A stretch of 64,000 nt of DNA from an uncultured Schlesneria sp. (GTDB taxonomy: Bacteria > Planctomycetota > Planctomycetia > Planctomycetales > Planctomycetaceae): assembly GCA_903871875.1 (NCBI GenBank), contig CAIQIR010000070.1:38783-102782 (forward strand). The letters run 5' to 3'. A program made the translations under genes and the position numbers. The notes under the pieces are model-generated. The model did not search any database. It was not told the origin of the DNA and saw only the letters and a program-made list of their open reading frames with translations. The first letter of the stretch is position 1; each line of letters starts with the position of its first letter. This document shows positions 10,276-19,499 of the stretch, one piece after another.

Positions 10276-11295
10276 ATGACGCTGTTTCGCCGCTTATTTT
10301 TTTTGCTCATTTTTTTTGCCCCGGCCGTACCAGCGGTCGCCGTCGATGATGGTGATGTCGACGCAGCGATTGTGAAAGCGTTGAAGTTCCTGGCTAAGCA
10401 ACAGCGACCGGATGGAGGCTGGGAAGCCGACAGCGGGAATGAGTCGACGGCCATTACATCGCTGGCGGTGATGGCCTTTCTTGCTGCCGGACATGTTCCC
10501 AGCGAAGGTCCCTACGGACAGATTATTGACCGAGGCATTGGTTTTGTACTGCATCATCAGAATGCGAATGGCATGATCGTGAACAAAAAGGGACACGGCC
10601 TGATGTATGATCATGGGATCAGCACGCTGATGCTGGCGGAAGTGGCAGGTATGACGAATGGAAACCAGTCCGAGCCGGTACGTAAAGCCCTGGAAAAAGC
10701 CGTTCGGTTGATTCTGCAAGCTCAAATGGTCCCTAAAACGCGACGTGATGAGGGGGGCTGGCGATATCAACCGGCCGGCAAGGACAGTGATCTGAGTGTC
10801 ACTGCGTGGCAATTGCTGGCGTTGCGTGCTGCCAAGGATATTGGATGTGATGTTCCCGTTCAGAACATCGATCTGGCCGTCGGCTATGTGAAGAAATGCT
10901 CAACGGGCCAGGGATTTGGCTATCAACCTGGAAACGGCTCGACGGTGAACATGACGGCTTCAGGCGTTCTCGCGCTGCAGGTATGTGATCACCACAACGA
11001 TGACTTGGTGATCAGCGGGATGGAATACCTGCAACGGCAGCCGCTCCAGCACGGCGAGACCTGGTTTTTCTATGGTGCCTATTACAACGCCATTAGCGTC
11101 TATAAATATGGCGGGGCCGATTGGGATCGGACGAAATCGCATTTGTTTGAAGAATTGTTACCCATCCAGGAAGCTTCGGGAAGTTGGCGGGCTCGTAATC
11201 AAAACGAGGAAACGCAAGGTCCCGTCTACGCGACGAGCCTCGGCGTGCTGGCCTTGTCGGTCGAATATGGGTATCTGCCGATCTATCAACGTTAA
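10276..11295 (+). CDS. Secreted prenyltransferase/squalene-oxidase-repeat (terpene cyclase-like toroid) protein
   Basis: A 339-residue protein with a strong signal peptide (MTLFRRLFFLLIFFAPAVPA) followed by alpha/alpha-toroid repeats like those of squalene-hopene cyclases. Repeats visible include KFLAKQQRPDGGWE, GIGFVLHHQNANG, GGWRYQPAGKDSDLSVTAW and GQGFGYQPGNGSTVNMTASG. The last is YATSLGVLALSVEYGYLP. The cyclase DXDD motif is absent: the nearest match reads DSDLS. It is also about half the length of a true cyclase. A catalytic role is therefore doubtful, and a binding or structural role outside the inner membrane is more likely. It lies 9 bp behind the DUF4175-like gene, a pairing I believe recurs in planctomycetes, and probably forms part of the same envelope system. 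Confidence 0.82.
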   Translation: MTLFRRLFFLLIFFAPAVPAVAVDDGDVDAAIVKALKFLAKQQRPDGGWEADSGNESTAITSLAVMAFLAAGHVPSEGPYGQIIDRGIGFVLHHQNANGMIVNKKGHGLMYDHGISTLMLAEVAGMTNGNQSEPVRKALEKAVRLILQAQMVPKTRRDEGGWRYQPAGKDSDLSVTAWQLLALRAAKDIGCDVPVQNIDLAVGYVKKCSTGQGFGYQPGNGSTVNMTASGVLALQVCDHHNDDLVISGMEYLQRQPLQHGETWFFYGAYYNAISVYKYGGADWDRTKSHLFEELLPIQEASGSWRARNQNEETQGPVYATSLGVLALSVEYGYLPIYQR

Positions 11296-11660
11296 AGAAG
11301 CCACCAAGGATTGATCAAGCTCCTGCGAACCGTCCTCTTCCTGGTGCGGTGTTCCGCGACGTCCCCTATCGATCCGGCGGCGTCCGAAATCATTGAGAAT
11401 AGATTGCGGCGAGAATTCATTGTCGCTCACTTTCCGATCGAATGTTTCGCTGGACTTCGTCCAGAGCTTAGATACCCAAGATCGGTGAACGTTTCTCCGA
11501 AGCGGATGACAAGATTTTCACAGATCGCCTCGCGTCGACCTTGGCTTGGAATGGAAATACCGACGTGAGCCCTTTGGCCGGCAGCCGCTGGAGAGTCTGG
11601 ATGAAACTGAACGATGCCGATCGATATGCAATCCAGTTCAAATAAGCAGACCTTACTCAA
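11296..11660. other. 365-bp convergent intergenic region
   Basis: This lies between two convergent genes. A plus-strand frame of 85 codons (11311-11568) and a minus-strand frame of 77 codons exist. Neither has a ribosome-binding site, family character or hydrophobic pattern. I see no T-tailed hairpin. Confidence 0.45.
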
Positions 11661-12914
11661 CTACTTTTTGACATATTTCCTTACCAGATCTTCGTCGATT
11701 TCGATTCCCAGGCCCGGTCCGGTTGGCACGTCGAAATAGCCGTTCTTCAGTTCGAATTTCTTGGTGACAATTTCATCACGGAACGGATTCTCATAGACAT
11801 CGAATTCCTGCATCGGTTCGTCGCCACCGGCGAAGCCCTGAAAATGCGGTTGCAGCAGAGAATTCAATTGCAGCGTTGCGGCGATGGCGATCGCTCCTGC
11901 CCAGCAGTGAGGCAGCGCTTGGATACTAAAGAGACGGGCCATCTCGGCAATGAACAAGACTTCGGCAAATCCTCCGCATAAGGAGACGTCGGGCTGAATA
12001 ATGTCAAAGGACCGCTTGGTCAGGTGGTCTCGCGCAGTGGCTCGCGAATCGAGGACTTCACCGCCCGAAATCGCGATGTCGAGTGATCGCGTGAGTTCAT
12101 CATACCCGGCATAGTTGGGCGATTGCGGCAATGGTTCTTCGAAGCAATAGAAATCAAGCTTTTCCAGTTCTTTGCCAAACTTCACTGCTTGAGGCAATGT
12201 GAATGCTCCGTTGCCGTCGGTCAGTAATCGAACATCGGGACCGACCGCACCGCGAATCCTCTCCATCACGGCCAGGTCACGGTGATGGCCGTCGCGGCCG
12301 GTACGAATTTTTATCGCCCGAAACCCTTGCCTGACGAGCGCCGCCGCCTCGGGTGGATGCTGGATGTCGGGACGAATTCCTACGGTGTAATTCATCGCGG
12401 CGGCGTATCCCATGATGGTGTCGCGTTGTCGACCACCGTACATCTCGGCAATGGACAGGCCGAGTGCTTTTCCTCGTAGATCGTGCAGGGCCAGATCGCA
12501 TCCAGCGACGGCCCGGCCGTCACCAAAATTGGCCCCCCACATCGCTCGCCACAGTTTACGATGTTCCAGTGGGTTCTTACCCAGCAGGACTGTCTTCAAA
12601 TGTTCTTCGATAATGCCGTGGGTTCCACCGACGTCGGACGTCTCGCCCCAGCCAATCAGCCCGCTATCGGTGCTGATTTTTATCAGCAGCGCATCACGGA
12701 TATTGGATTGCGCCACCGAGGGGCCGATGGCATTCGGTATTCGATGTTCGAGTGCAAACGTTTCGACTTTGGTGATCGTGAGAGAACTGGGCTTTCCCCG
12801 TACCTCATCTGCCTTGGCCAATCGCTGAAAACATGACCAGGGGGCCAATACACCGCACATTCCGCCTAAGCCACTTTGCAGCCAATCCCGTCTGGACAAC
12901 CGTGTTCGCGGCAT
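11661..12914 (-). CDS. Mandelate racemase / muconate lactonizing enzyme family protein (enolase superfamily), with Tat-like leader
   Basis: A 417-residue enolase-superfamily enzyme. These use a divalent metal to abstract a proton alpha to a carboxylate from sugar acids or similar substrates. After a Tat-like leader (SRRDWLQSGLGG, residues 7-18) comes the N-terminal capping domain, then a barrel. Visible active-site residues are K202 in KIR (K-x-R rather than K-x-K) and the metal ligands D233, E259/260 and E286. H336 in PHCWAG is the candidate second base. This is the mandelate-racemase subgroup pattern, so a racemase or acid-sugar dehydratase is possible; the substrate cannot be read. A Tat leader on this normally cytoplasmic family is a planctomycete habit. 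The gene stands alone. Confidence 0.85.
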   Translation of the reverse strand: MPRTRLSRRDWLQSGLGGMCGVLAPWSCFQRLAKADEVRGKPSSLTITKVETFALEHRIPNAIGPSVAQSNIRDALLIKISTDSGLIGWGETSDVGGTHGIIEEHLKTVLLGKNPLEHRKLWRAMWGANFGDGRAVAGCDLALHDLRGKALGLSIAEMYGGRQRDTIMGYAAAMNYTVGIRPDIQHPPEAAALVRQGFRAIKIRTGRDGHHRDLAVMERIRGAVGPDVRLLTDGNGAFTLPQAVKFGKELEKLDFYCFEEPLPQSPNYAGYDELTRSLDIAISGGEVLDSRATARDHLTKRSFDIIQPDVSLCGGFAEVLFIAEMARLFSIQALPHCWAGAIAIAATLQLNSLLQPHFQGFAGGDEPMQEFDVYENPFRDEIVTKKFELKNGYFDVPTGPGLGIEIDEDLVRKYVKK

Positions 12915-14147
12915 GTTCGATTCCTGACTTTAAGAATGGAATGAGGCGCGGCTGGCACGTCATGAAGGCAATTCGCCGCGACGGACTTGATGGATACTGG
13001 TGAACGACCGCTAAAAAAACAACCACGTATTTTGCAACGCCCACAGAATCGATTCTCTTCTGTGAGAAATACGGAAATGTGAAGCGATGCTGTTCGTCGA
13101 CCGTTCGATGTTTTCGTTTCTCATGGAGGTCATTCGTGGACTGACAGGGAACCCCTCGGAGAAGAATGCGGAAGATCATTGAGCGGCTGCAGGCTTGATT
13201 GATGGTCACTTCCGTTTGTGAATGCCGAGGTTTCGGCACTCATGTGAATCGAGAAAAAGTCAATTAGCTACAGCTGTCTTTGATCACGAAATTGTTTGGG
13301 TGCATCACTCATTCAATCATTGCGATTTCCCAAATGTCGGGGTGTTTTTCTCATTCATCAATGAGGTCGCAAGGCGTCGCGAGATGTTGGCATCAGCGAT
13401 CGTCGATGTCATGACGAGCAAGTGATGCAAAAGCTCAATGTCGATGGAGCGTTCTGCTTGATGTGAGTCCGATTGTTTCATCGTGGTTGCAGTTTTTCTG
13501 TGAGCCACAAAATTCTGTCGGTCAATTCACTTGAAATCCGGTGGCGATTACTTGCGGAAATGGGAGAGAAGGTCAGCACTTCATCGCATCCACGCGTCAG
13601 CTTCGCATCATACGAACTAAATTTCGCCTGATGGTGAGAAGTTGAACCAAAAATCAAGAGAACAAATGCGAAATGTCAGCTCGACATGAATGTTTTTTTC
13701 TGCGTAGCGATCATTGTTCGCAAAACGAAATATCAACATGTTTTGGTGCGACGATTGTGCAGCCTTTCTGAGCAAAATGCATAGTCACTGTGCAGAGTTG
13801 AGAAACTCAATACAGCAATAACAAGCTGATTTTCTCGCCTCTGATAATTCGGCACGGCGGGTGCAATGCGAGGTTGTTTTCTGTCGATCAGTCACTAGGA
13901 TCCTCGCGCCGCGAGTCACATCTCAAGAGATGACATCGCAACAATGAAAGCCGAAATTTCGGCATGCCGAAATGTGAAAGAATGATGAACTGCTTTTTAC
14001 CCCACCGTGATGCCACCCCCCTGTTAATTCCGCCATTAAAGATCGGTTACCACAGCAGTCGATGACCTCTCGCTTATTACGCCACCCTGTATTGGTGAGT
14101 TCAGCCAGGTATCGATCTCGCCGAAAAATGTTCAAGAATTGGTTTTG
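12915..14147. other. 1.2-kb gene-free region upstream of the respiratory operon
   Basis: No convincing gene was found. The longest frames (144 codons minus, 67 codons plus) lack ribosome-binding sites and family character. By eye the part from about 13240 to 13900 is richer in A+T than the flanks, with runs such as TTTTTTTC at 13692. A small inverted repeat, TGCCGA-GGTT-TCGGCA, lies near 13223-13238. The 3' end carries a cluster of palindromes, listed separately. The region most probably holds the promoter and leader of the operon that starts at 14148. It could instead be a decayed gene or an unrecognised RNA. Confidence 0.5.
13903..13973. promoter_or_regulatory. Cluster of four palindromes, putative regulatory region of the ACIII-caa3 operon
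   Basis: Four perfect inverted repeats fall within 71 bp. They are CTCGCG-C-CGCGAG (13903-13915), CATCTC-AA-GAGATG (13919-13932), GCCGAAATTTCGGC (13950-13963) and ATTTCGGCATGCCGAAAT (13956-13973). The last two overlap, giving three TTTCGGC half-sites in alternating orientation. They end about 175 bp before the actA start codon. The symmetry is seen directly. Use as operators for a respiratory regulator is inference, and no regulator can be named. Confidence 0.55.
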
Positions 14148-14834
14148 ATGATGCATCGTTTTGTTTTTCCCGCGTGGGTCGATCGTGCGTTTCCATTCAC
14201 GATTGCATTCGTTGTCGGGACGGCCGCTTATGTGACGGGAATGGTTGCCTGGGGTTTATCGCCATCGACGATTGATGTGGGCTATCAACCCAAGCAACCG
14301 GTCCCGTTCAGTCACGCGCTGCATGCGGGCAAGCTGAAAATGGATTGCCGGTATTGTCACAACACGGTTGAAAAGGCCGCTCGAGCGGCGATTCCTGCGA
14401 CCGCAACCTGTGTGAAGTGTCACGCGGGTGCTGACGGAAATGGTGCTGTTACAACAGTTTCCGTGCATAGCCAAAGCCCCAAGCTGTTGCCGGTCCGCGA
14501 GAGTGCGGCCACGGGGAAGTCGGTGCTGTGGACCAAGGTGCATGATCTTCCCGACTATGCCTACTTTAATCATTCCGCTCACGTGACCCGCGGCGTGAGT
14601 TGTGTTTCGTGTCATGGACGTGTGGACAAGATGGAAGAAGTGGTGCAAGTGGCTCCGCTCAGTATGAGCTGGTGTCTCGATTGCCATCGCAACCCGACGC
14701 CTCATCTTCGGCCTCCCGAAAAAGTCACAGCTCTCGATTGGACTCCGGAAGAATCGCCCAGTGTCTTGGGGGCGAGAATCAAGGATCAGTTGCATATCGA
14801 ATCGAAAACGAACTGTTCGACGTGTCATCGTTGA
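14148..14834 (+). CDS. actA: Alternative Complex III pentahaem cytochrome c subunit ActA
   Basis: ActA is the multihaem c subunit of Alternative Complex III, the quinol:electron-acceptor oxidoreductase that replaces the bc1 complex. The 228-residue protein has one N-terminal membrane helix (about 16-36) and five CXXCH motifs. The cysteine and histidine positions are C67-H71, C88-H92, C152-H156, C176-H180 and C223-H227, facing the periplasm. Extra histidines (FSHALH, FNHSAH) are probable distal haem ligands. Start at ATG 14148 (or the adjacent ATG at 14151); no strong ribosome-binding site is seen. It is the first gene of a co-directional series running to coxD, and actB follows after 80 bp. 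Identity rests on motif count, topology and gene order. Confidence 0.93.
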   Translation: MMHRFVFPAWVDRAFPFTIAFVVGTAAYVTGMVAWGLSPSTIDVGYQPKQPVPFSHALHAGKLKMDCRYCHNTVEKAARAAIPATATCVKCHAGADGNGAVTTVSVHSQSPKLLPVRESAATGKSVLWTKVHDLPDYAYFNHSAHVTRGVSCVSCHGRVDKMEEVVQVAPLSMSWCLDCHRNPTPHLRPPEKVTALDWTPEESPSVLGARIKDQLHIESKTNCSTCHR

Positions 14835-14914
14835 TCCTGAAAATATTGTAAATCATTGTTGATTGTGAAAACTGACAGCGCGAATGCGCGACATTATTAA
14901 GCCTGTGATATTAC

Positions 14915-17900
14915 ATGACTGCAATTGGTGATACTGCCGAGAAGACTTACTGGCGAAGCCTTGAAGAGTTGGCGGCAACGCCTGAATTCACGGAATTTCT
15001 GCATCGCGAATTTCCTGTCGCCGCGTCCGAGTTTCCCGAGTCGATGTCGCGTCGTCGCTGGCTGCAGTTGATGGGCGCTTCGCTGTCGATGGCGGGTATC
15101 AGCGGCTGTTGGCAAAAGGAAACCATCGCACCCTTTGCTGTGCGTCCTGAAAATCGCATTCCTGGTATTCCCCAGCGGTTTGCCAGTTCACTCGAGATTG
15201 GAGGTGCCGCTCGGCCGGTGGTCGTCACCTCGTACGACGGTCGCCCGATTAAGATGGAAGGACACGTTGATCACCCGGCCAGTCTGGGTGCCACCGACAC
15301 GTTCACGCAAGCATCGCTGCTGCATCTCTATGATCCTGATCGTAGTCGCGACGTGCTGCAGTTTGAACGCGATCAACGCTACACGCGGACCTGGGATGAC
15401 TTCGCCGAGTTTGTGAAGACGTTGGCGGCATCGGCGCGGGAATCGGCTGGTAAAGGCGTGCGAGTCGTCGCTGAACGAAGTTCCTCGCTCAGTCGAGCTC
15501 GCCTCGCTGGACGACTGCTCAAATTGTTCCCCAATGCGAAATGGTATGAACATGAGCCGGTGTCGCGGATCAACGAGCGGCTGGGGTCGAAGCTGGCCTT
15601 CGGCAGTGAAGCGCGGCCCGTTTTTGATCTGGCTCGCGCCGACATCGTCTTGGCTCTCGATTCCGATCTTTTCGATTTTCACCCGAATTCGGTCACTCTG
15701 ATTCGTGCGTGGTCGGAACGTCGTGTTCCCGAATCGGGGCCGATGAATCGCGTTTATGCCGTCGAAAGTCAGTTTTCGACATTAGGGACTGTCGCCGACC
15801 ATCGGTTCGCTTTGCGTTCGGCCGATATCGCTGCCTTTTTTGCTACAGTTGCTCAAGCGGTCAATACGCTGGTTGCCAGTGACAAGCCAGCGAATGTTGA
15901 CATGGCTCATGAAGACGCTGACGCGAAATTTGTCCGGGTGCTTGCCAGCGATCTGGTTGCACATCGCGGTCGCAGCCTGGTCGTGGTGGGGCCGACTCAA
16001 CCTCCCGAAGTTCATGCGGCCGCGCATCGACTCAACAAACTGCTCGGAAATCTGGGTGAGACGGTTACGTTCGTTTTCGAGCCCGTCTCGGTGGCTGTCG
16101 AAACGACCGATCCCTTGGCAGATCTGACGGCGGAAATCGAACGCGGCGAAGTCGACGTTCTGGTCATGTTGGGCGGCAATCCTGCCTATGAATCAACTGC
16201 TTTAGCAGCGGCCTTGCCCAAGGTGACGCATCGCCTGCGTCTGGGAAGTTATGTCGACGAGTCATCGCTGGTTTCGACTTGGCACTTGCCACGCGCTCAT
16301 CAGATGGAAACATGGGGCGACGGATATTCCTATGACGGAACTCTGACATTGCGTCAGCCCCTGATTGATCCGATCTTCAGTGGTCGATCTGACGAAGAGT
16401 TGCTGGGACTGCTGTGTAGCGGGGAGCATACGGGAAGTGAGTCCATTACCCGGGCCACATTGGAAGATGTCCTGTCGACTGGTAACTTCGAAGAGGCTTG
16501 GCGAAAGTTGGTCCACGATGGCTTCCTGCCGGACCGTGGATTGTCCAAGGTCACACCCGAATTGCAGGCGCCAACCGACGCTGCCGCCGATGCGAAGCGT
16601 CCAGCGGGATTGGAAGTGGTGTTCACCCCCAGTTCCAGCACCTATGACGGTCGGTTTGCGAACAATGGCTGGTTGCAAGAAACACCAGCACCTTTAACAA
16701 AAATCACCTGGCAGAACGCGGCGTTGCTGGCTCCGTCGACGGCTAAAGAGCTGAAAATCACTACTGGCGATGTTGTGAAGGTAACGATCCGTGGGAAAAG
16801 CGTTGAGCTTCCGGCCTACGTACTTCCTGGTCAGGCCAAGAATTCGATTGGGTTGGCGCTGGGCTATGGAAGAACGGCCGCCGGACATGTGGGTGGTAGT
16901 CTCGTCGCCGGAGTGGCTCCGGTCGGCGTGAATATCGCTCCACTACGGGTTCACAGCACCACCACCTTCGACGGTGATGTCCAGATCGCTCCCGTAGGTA
17001 AACGCGTGACGCTGGCGATCACACAGGATCACCATGCGATCGACACAGTGGGCCTGGCGGAAATCGCGGGACGCATTGGTCAACTCGTTCGGGAAGGGAC
17101 TCAAAAACAATACGCCGAGCATCCTGATTTTGCTCAACACGCAGTGCACCACCCGCCGCTGGAATCGCTGTGGACCGAGCGATCATCGGAAGGCCATGCG
17201 TGGGGGATGTCGATTGACCTCAGCAAGTGCGTCGGTTGCAACGCATGTCTCGTCGCCTGCCAATCGGAAAATAACGTGCCGATCGTCGGTCCCGAGCAAG
17301 TTGCTAAGGGCCGCGAAATGCACTGGATTCGCGTCGATCGCTATTTCGCTGGCGATGTCGACAATCCCCAGATTGTGACTCAGCCGGTGACCTGTCAGCA
17401 CTGTGAGAATGCCCCGTGCGAACAGGTTTGCCCCGTGGCAGCCACCGTGCATAGTCCTGAGGGGTTGAACGATATGGCGTACAACCGCTGTGTGGGGACT
17501 CGTTACTGTGCTAACAACTGCCCCTACAAGGTACGACGCTTTAACTTCCTCGATTTCACCGGCCACCTCGAGAAGGCGAACGAAGAACTGGCCCGATTGA
17601 TTATCAATCCGGAAGTTACCGTTCGCAGCCGCGGCGTGATGGAAAAATGCACGTTCTGCGTTCAGCGCATTCAGAACGTCAAAATCCAAGCAAAAAATGA
17701 CCAGCTTCCAATTGCCGATGGCGCAATCCAAACCGCTTGCCAGCAAGCCTGTCCGGCGGCTGCGATTTCCTTCGGAGATTTGCTCGACAAGCAAAGTCAG
17801 GTCGCCAAAGCCCATGCCAATCCTCGTGCCTATGCGATGCTCGCCGAATTGAACGTCAAGCCGCGAACGAAATATCTGGCCCGAATTCGAAATCCGCATC

Positions 17901-17959
17901 CTGAACTAGTGACCGCCGAACTTGAAGGTCACGGGCATGCACACGATCAGACTAGTTGA
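14915..17959 (+). CDS. actB: Alternative Complex III iron-sulfur subunit ActB (fused molybdopterin-like and FeS domains)
   Basis: ActB is the large periplasmic FeS subunit of ACIII. The 1014-residue protein starts with a family-typical segment (YWRSLEELAATPEF) and an internal Tat-like motif, SRRRWLQLMGAS, near residues 45-56. The first 740 or so residues form a molybdopterin-oxidoreductase-like domain that in known ACIII binds no molybdenum. The last quarter is a ferredoxin-like domain with cysteine motifs CVGCNACLVAC (about 772), CQHCENAPCEQVCP (about 827), CVGTRYCANNCP (about 862), CTFC (about 911) and CQQACP (about 941). This fits three [4Fe-4S] clusters and one [3Fe-4S] cluster, as in ACIII structures. 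It lies 80 bp after actA and 77 bp before actC. Confidence 0.94.
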   Translation: MTAIGDTAEKTYWRSLEELAATPEFTEFLHREFPVAASEFPESMSRRRWLQLMGASLSMAGISGCWQKETIAPFAVRPENRIPGIPQRFASSLEIGGAARPVVVTSYDGRPIKMEGHVDHPASLGATDTFTQASLLHLYDPDRSRDVLQFERDQRYTRTWDDFAEFVKTLAASARESAGKGVRVVAERSSSLSRARLAGRLLKLFPNAKWYEHEPVSRINERLGSKLAFGSEARPVFDLARADIVLALDSDLFDFHPNSVTLIRAWSERRVPESGPMNRVYAVESQFSTLGTVADHRFALRSADIAAFFATVAQAVNTLVASDKPANVDMAHEDADAKFVRVLASDLVAHRGRSLVVVGPTQPPEVHAAAHRLNKLLGNLGETVTFVFEPVSVAVETTDPLADLTAEIERGEVDVLVMLGGNPAYESTALAAALPKVTHRLRLGSYVDESSLVSTWHLPRAHQMETWGDGYSYDGTLTLRQPLIDPIFSGRSDEELLGLLCSGEHTGSESITRATLEDVLSTGNFEEAWRKLVHDGFLPDRGLSKVTPELQAPTDAAADAKRPAGLEVVFTPSSSTYDGRFANNGWLQETPAPLTKITWQNAALLAPSTAKELKITTGDVVKVTIRGKSVELPAYVLPGQAKNSIGLALGYGRTAAGHVGGSLVAGVAPVGVNIAPLRVHSTTTFDGDVQIAPVGKRVTLAITQDHHAIDTVGLAEIAGRIGQLVREGTQKQYAEHPDFAQHAVHHPPLESLWTERSSEGHAWGMSIDLSKCVGCNACLVACQSENNVPIVGPEQVAKGREMHWIRVDRYFAGDVDNPQIVTQPVTCQHCENAPCEQVCPVAATVHSPEGLNDMAYNRCVGTRYCANNCPYKVRRFNFLDFTGHLEKANEELARLIINPEVTVRSRGVMEKCTFCVQRIQNVKIQAKNDQLPIADGAIQTACQQACPAAAISFGDLLDKQSQVAKAHANPRAYAMLAELNVKPRTKYLARIRNPHPELVTAELEGHGHAHDQTS

Positions 17960-18036
17960 AAGCCGAATTATCGATCCGTTGTCCAGCCCGTTTTTGAGAT
18001 CCGACACGAACCCTTAGCAGATTGAATCACGTTTCC

Positions 18037-19434
18037 ATGTCGACCGTCACAGCCGACTTTCTGAACAACACTCAAGAGCAGCCCGGCGTTCGTTCGCCGC
18101 TGGTGTTGGGTAGACATGACAACACGACCGTTACCGAGCGGATTTGTCAGATCGCGGAATCGCCCAAGCCGCCGCGAGCTTGGTATATCGCGATTTCGAT
18201 CTCGAGCTCGTTCACGTTGATGTTGTTTGGCCTGATCGGTTACCTGGTCACAACCGGTGTGGGTGTCTGGGGTAACAATGCTCCCGTCTTCTGGGCGTGG
18301 GATATTGTCAATTTCGTGTTCTGGGTCGGGATTGGACACGCCGGAACGTTGATTTCGGCCATCTTGTTTTTGTTCCGACAACACTGGCGTACGAGTATCA
18401 ATCGCTTCGCGGAAGCGATGACGATCTTCGCAGTTGTCTGTGCCGGTATTTTTCCGAGTGTTCACGTCGGTCGCGTGTGGGTCATTTATTGGCTCTTGCC
18501 CGTTCCCAATCAGAATGCGATTTGGCCCAACTTCCGTAGTCCGTTGCTGTGGGACGTCTTTGCCGTTTCGACGTATGCAACGGTCTCGCTGCTGTTCTGG
18601 TACATGGGAATGATTCCCGACATCGCGACGTTCCGCGATCGAGCCACCTCGCGCTGGCGACAAGTCGTTTATGGTGTACTCTCGCTGGGTTGGACAGGCT
18701 CGGCTCGGCAGTGGCATCGTTATGAGAAGGCGTATCTACTGTTGGCGGCGTTGGCCACGCCACTCGTACTCAGTGTGCACACCGTCGTGAGTTTTGACTT
18801 TGCCGTGTCGCAGGTTCCTGGCTGGCACACCACAATTTTCCCCCCTTACTTCGTGGCGGGAGCGGTGTTCAGTGGCTTTGCCATGGTGGTCACGCTGATG
18901 GTGCCTGCTCGGGCCTTCTTCGGTCTGAAGGAATTGGTCACCTTGCGACACCTCGAGAATATGAACAAGATCATTCTCGTGACCGGTTCCATGGTCGGTT
19001 ATGCGTATGCGATGGAATTCTTCACGGCTTGGTATAGCGGTAACCGCTACGAGCAGTTCGCGTTTATCAACCGCGCTTTTGGTCCTTACGCCTGGGCCTA
19101 TTGGACGATGGTGACCTGCAATGTCATCAGCCCGCAGTTGTTCTGGTTCAAGAAGGTACGCACCACACCCTGGATGATGGTGATCGTCTGCATTTTCGTG
19201 AACATCGGAATGTGGTTCGAACGGTTTGTGATCACCGTGACATCGCTTAGCCGCGACTTCCTGCCTTCGAGCTGGGGTTACTACAAGCCGACCTTCGTGG
19301 ACATTGGGATGTTTGTCGGCAGCTTCGGGCTGTTCTTCACGTTGTTTCTGTTGTTCTGCCGATTCCTGCCCATCGTTGCCATGGCCGAAGTGAAGTCCGT
19401 CATGCCGGCGAATCATGCTAACGAAGACCATTGA
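18037..19434 (+). CDS. actC: Alternative Complex III membrane subunit ActC (NrfD/PsrC family)
   Basis: ActC is an NrfD/PsrC-like integral membrane subunit that carries a quinol site in ACIII. The 465-residue protein has about ten hydrophobic helices starting near residue 55 ([18 protein letters not shown]). Family motifs include [35 protein letters not shown] and [26 protein letters not shown] 18037 is chosen over the in-frame TTG five codons upstream. actB precedes by 77 bp. The 65-bp gap to the next gene contains a strong hairpin. ActC and ActF are expected to sit side by side in the membrane, with ActA and ActB on the periplasmic side. Confidence 0.94.
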   Translation: MSTVTADFLNNTQEQPGVRSPLVLGRHDNTTVTERICQIAESPKPPRAWYIAISISSSFTLMLFGLIGYLVTTGVGVWGNNAPVFWAWDIVNFVFWVGIGHAGTLISAILFLFRQHWRTSINRFAEAMTIFAVVCAGIFPSVHVGRVWVIYWLLPVPNQNAIWPNFRSPLLWDVFAVSTYATVSLLFWYMGMIPDIATFRDRATSRWRQVVYGVLSLGWTGSARQWHRYEKAYLLLAALATPLVLSVHTVVSFDFAVSQVPGWHTTIFPPYFVAGAVFSGFAMVVTLMVPARAFFGLKELVTLRHLENMNKIILVTGSMVGYAYAMEFFTAWYSGNRYEQFAFINRAFGPYAWAYWTMVTCNVISPQLFWFKKVRTTPWMMVIVCIFVNIGMWFERFVITVTSLSRDFLPSSWGYYKPTFVDIGMFVGSFGLFFTLFLLFCRFLPIVAMAEVKSVMPANHANEDH

Positions 19435-19456
19435 ACAGAAGACCACTGGAAAGAAG

Positions 19457-19478
19457 TCCGACCCTTGAACGGGTCGGA
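19457..19478 (+). promoter_or_regulatory. Intercistronic hairpin between actC and actD-actE
   Basis: A perfect 8-bp stem (TCCGACCC at 19457-19464, GGGTCGGA at 19471-19478) encloses a 6-nt loop. It lies 22 bp after the actC stop and 21 bp before the next start. Only a weak T-rich stretch follows. It could be a partial terminator or an mRNA processing or stability element that tunes subunit ratios; the role is inferred. Confidence 0.5.
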
Positions 19479-19499
19479 TGTTTGTGAGCCGTTTTAATT

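Noticed and set aside
10276..11295. Functional squalene-hopene cyclase
   Set aside because: The DXDD catalytic motif is missing and the protein is about half the length of a cyclase; it also has a signal peptide.
11311..11568. 85-codon frame after the toroid-repeat gene
   Set aside because: No Shine-Dalgarno site, no domain and no conserved-looking sequence; it is more likely a chance frame.
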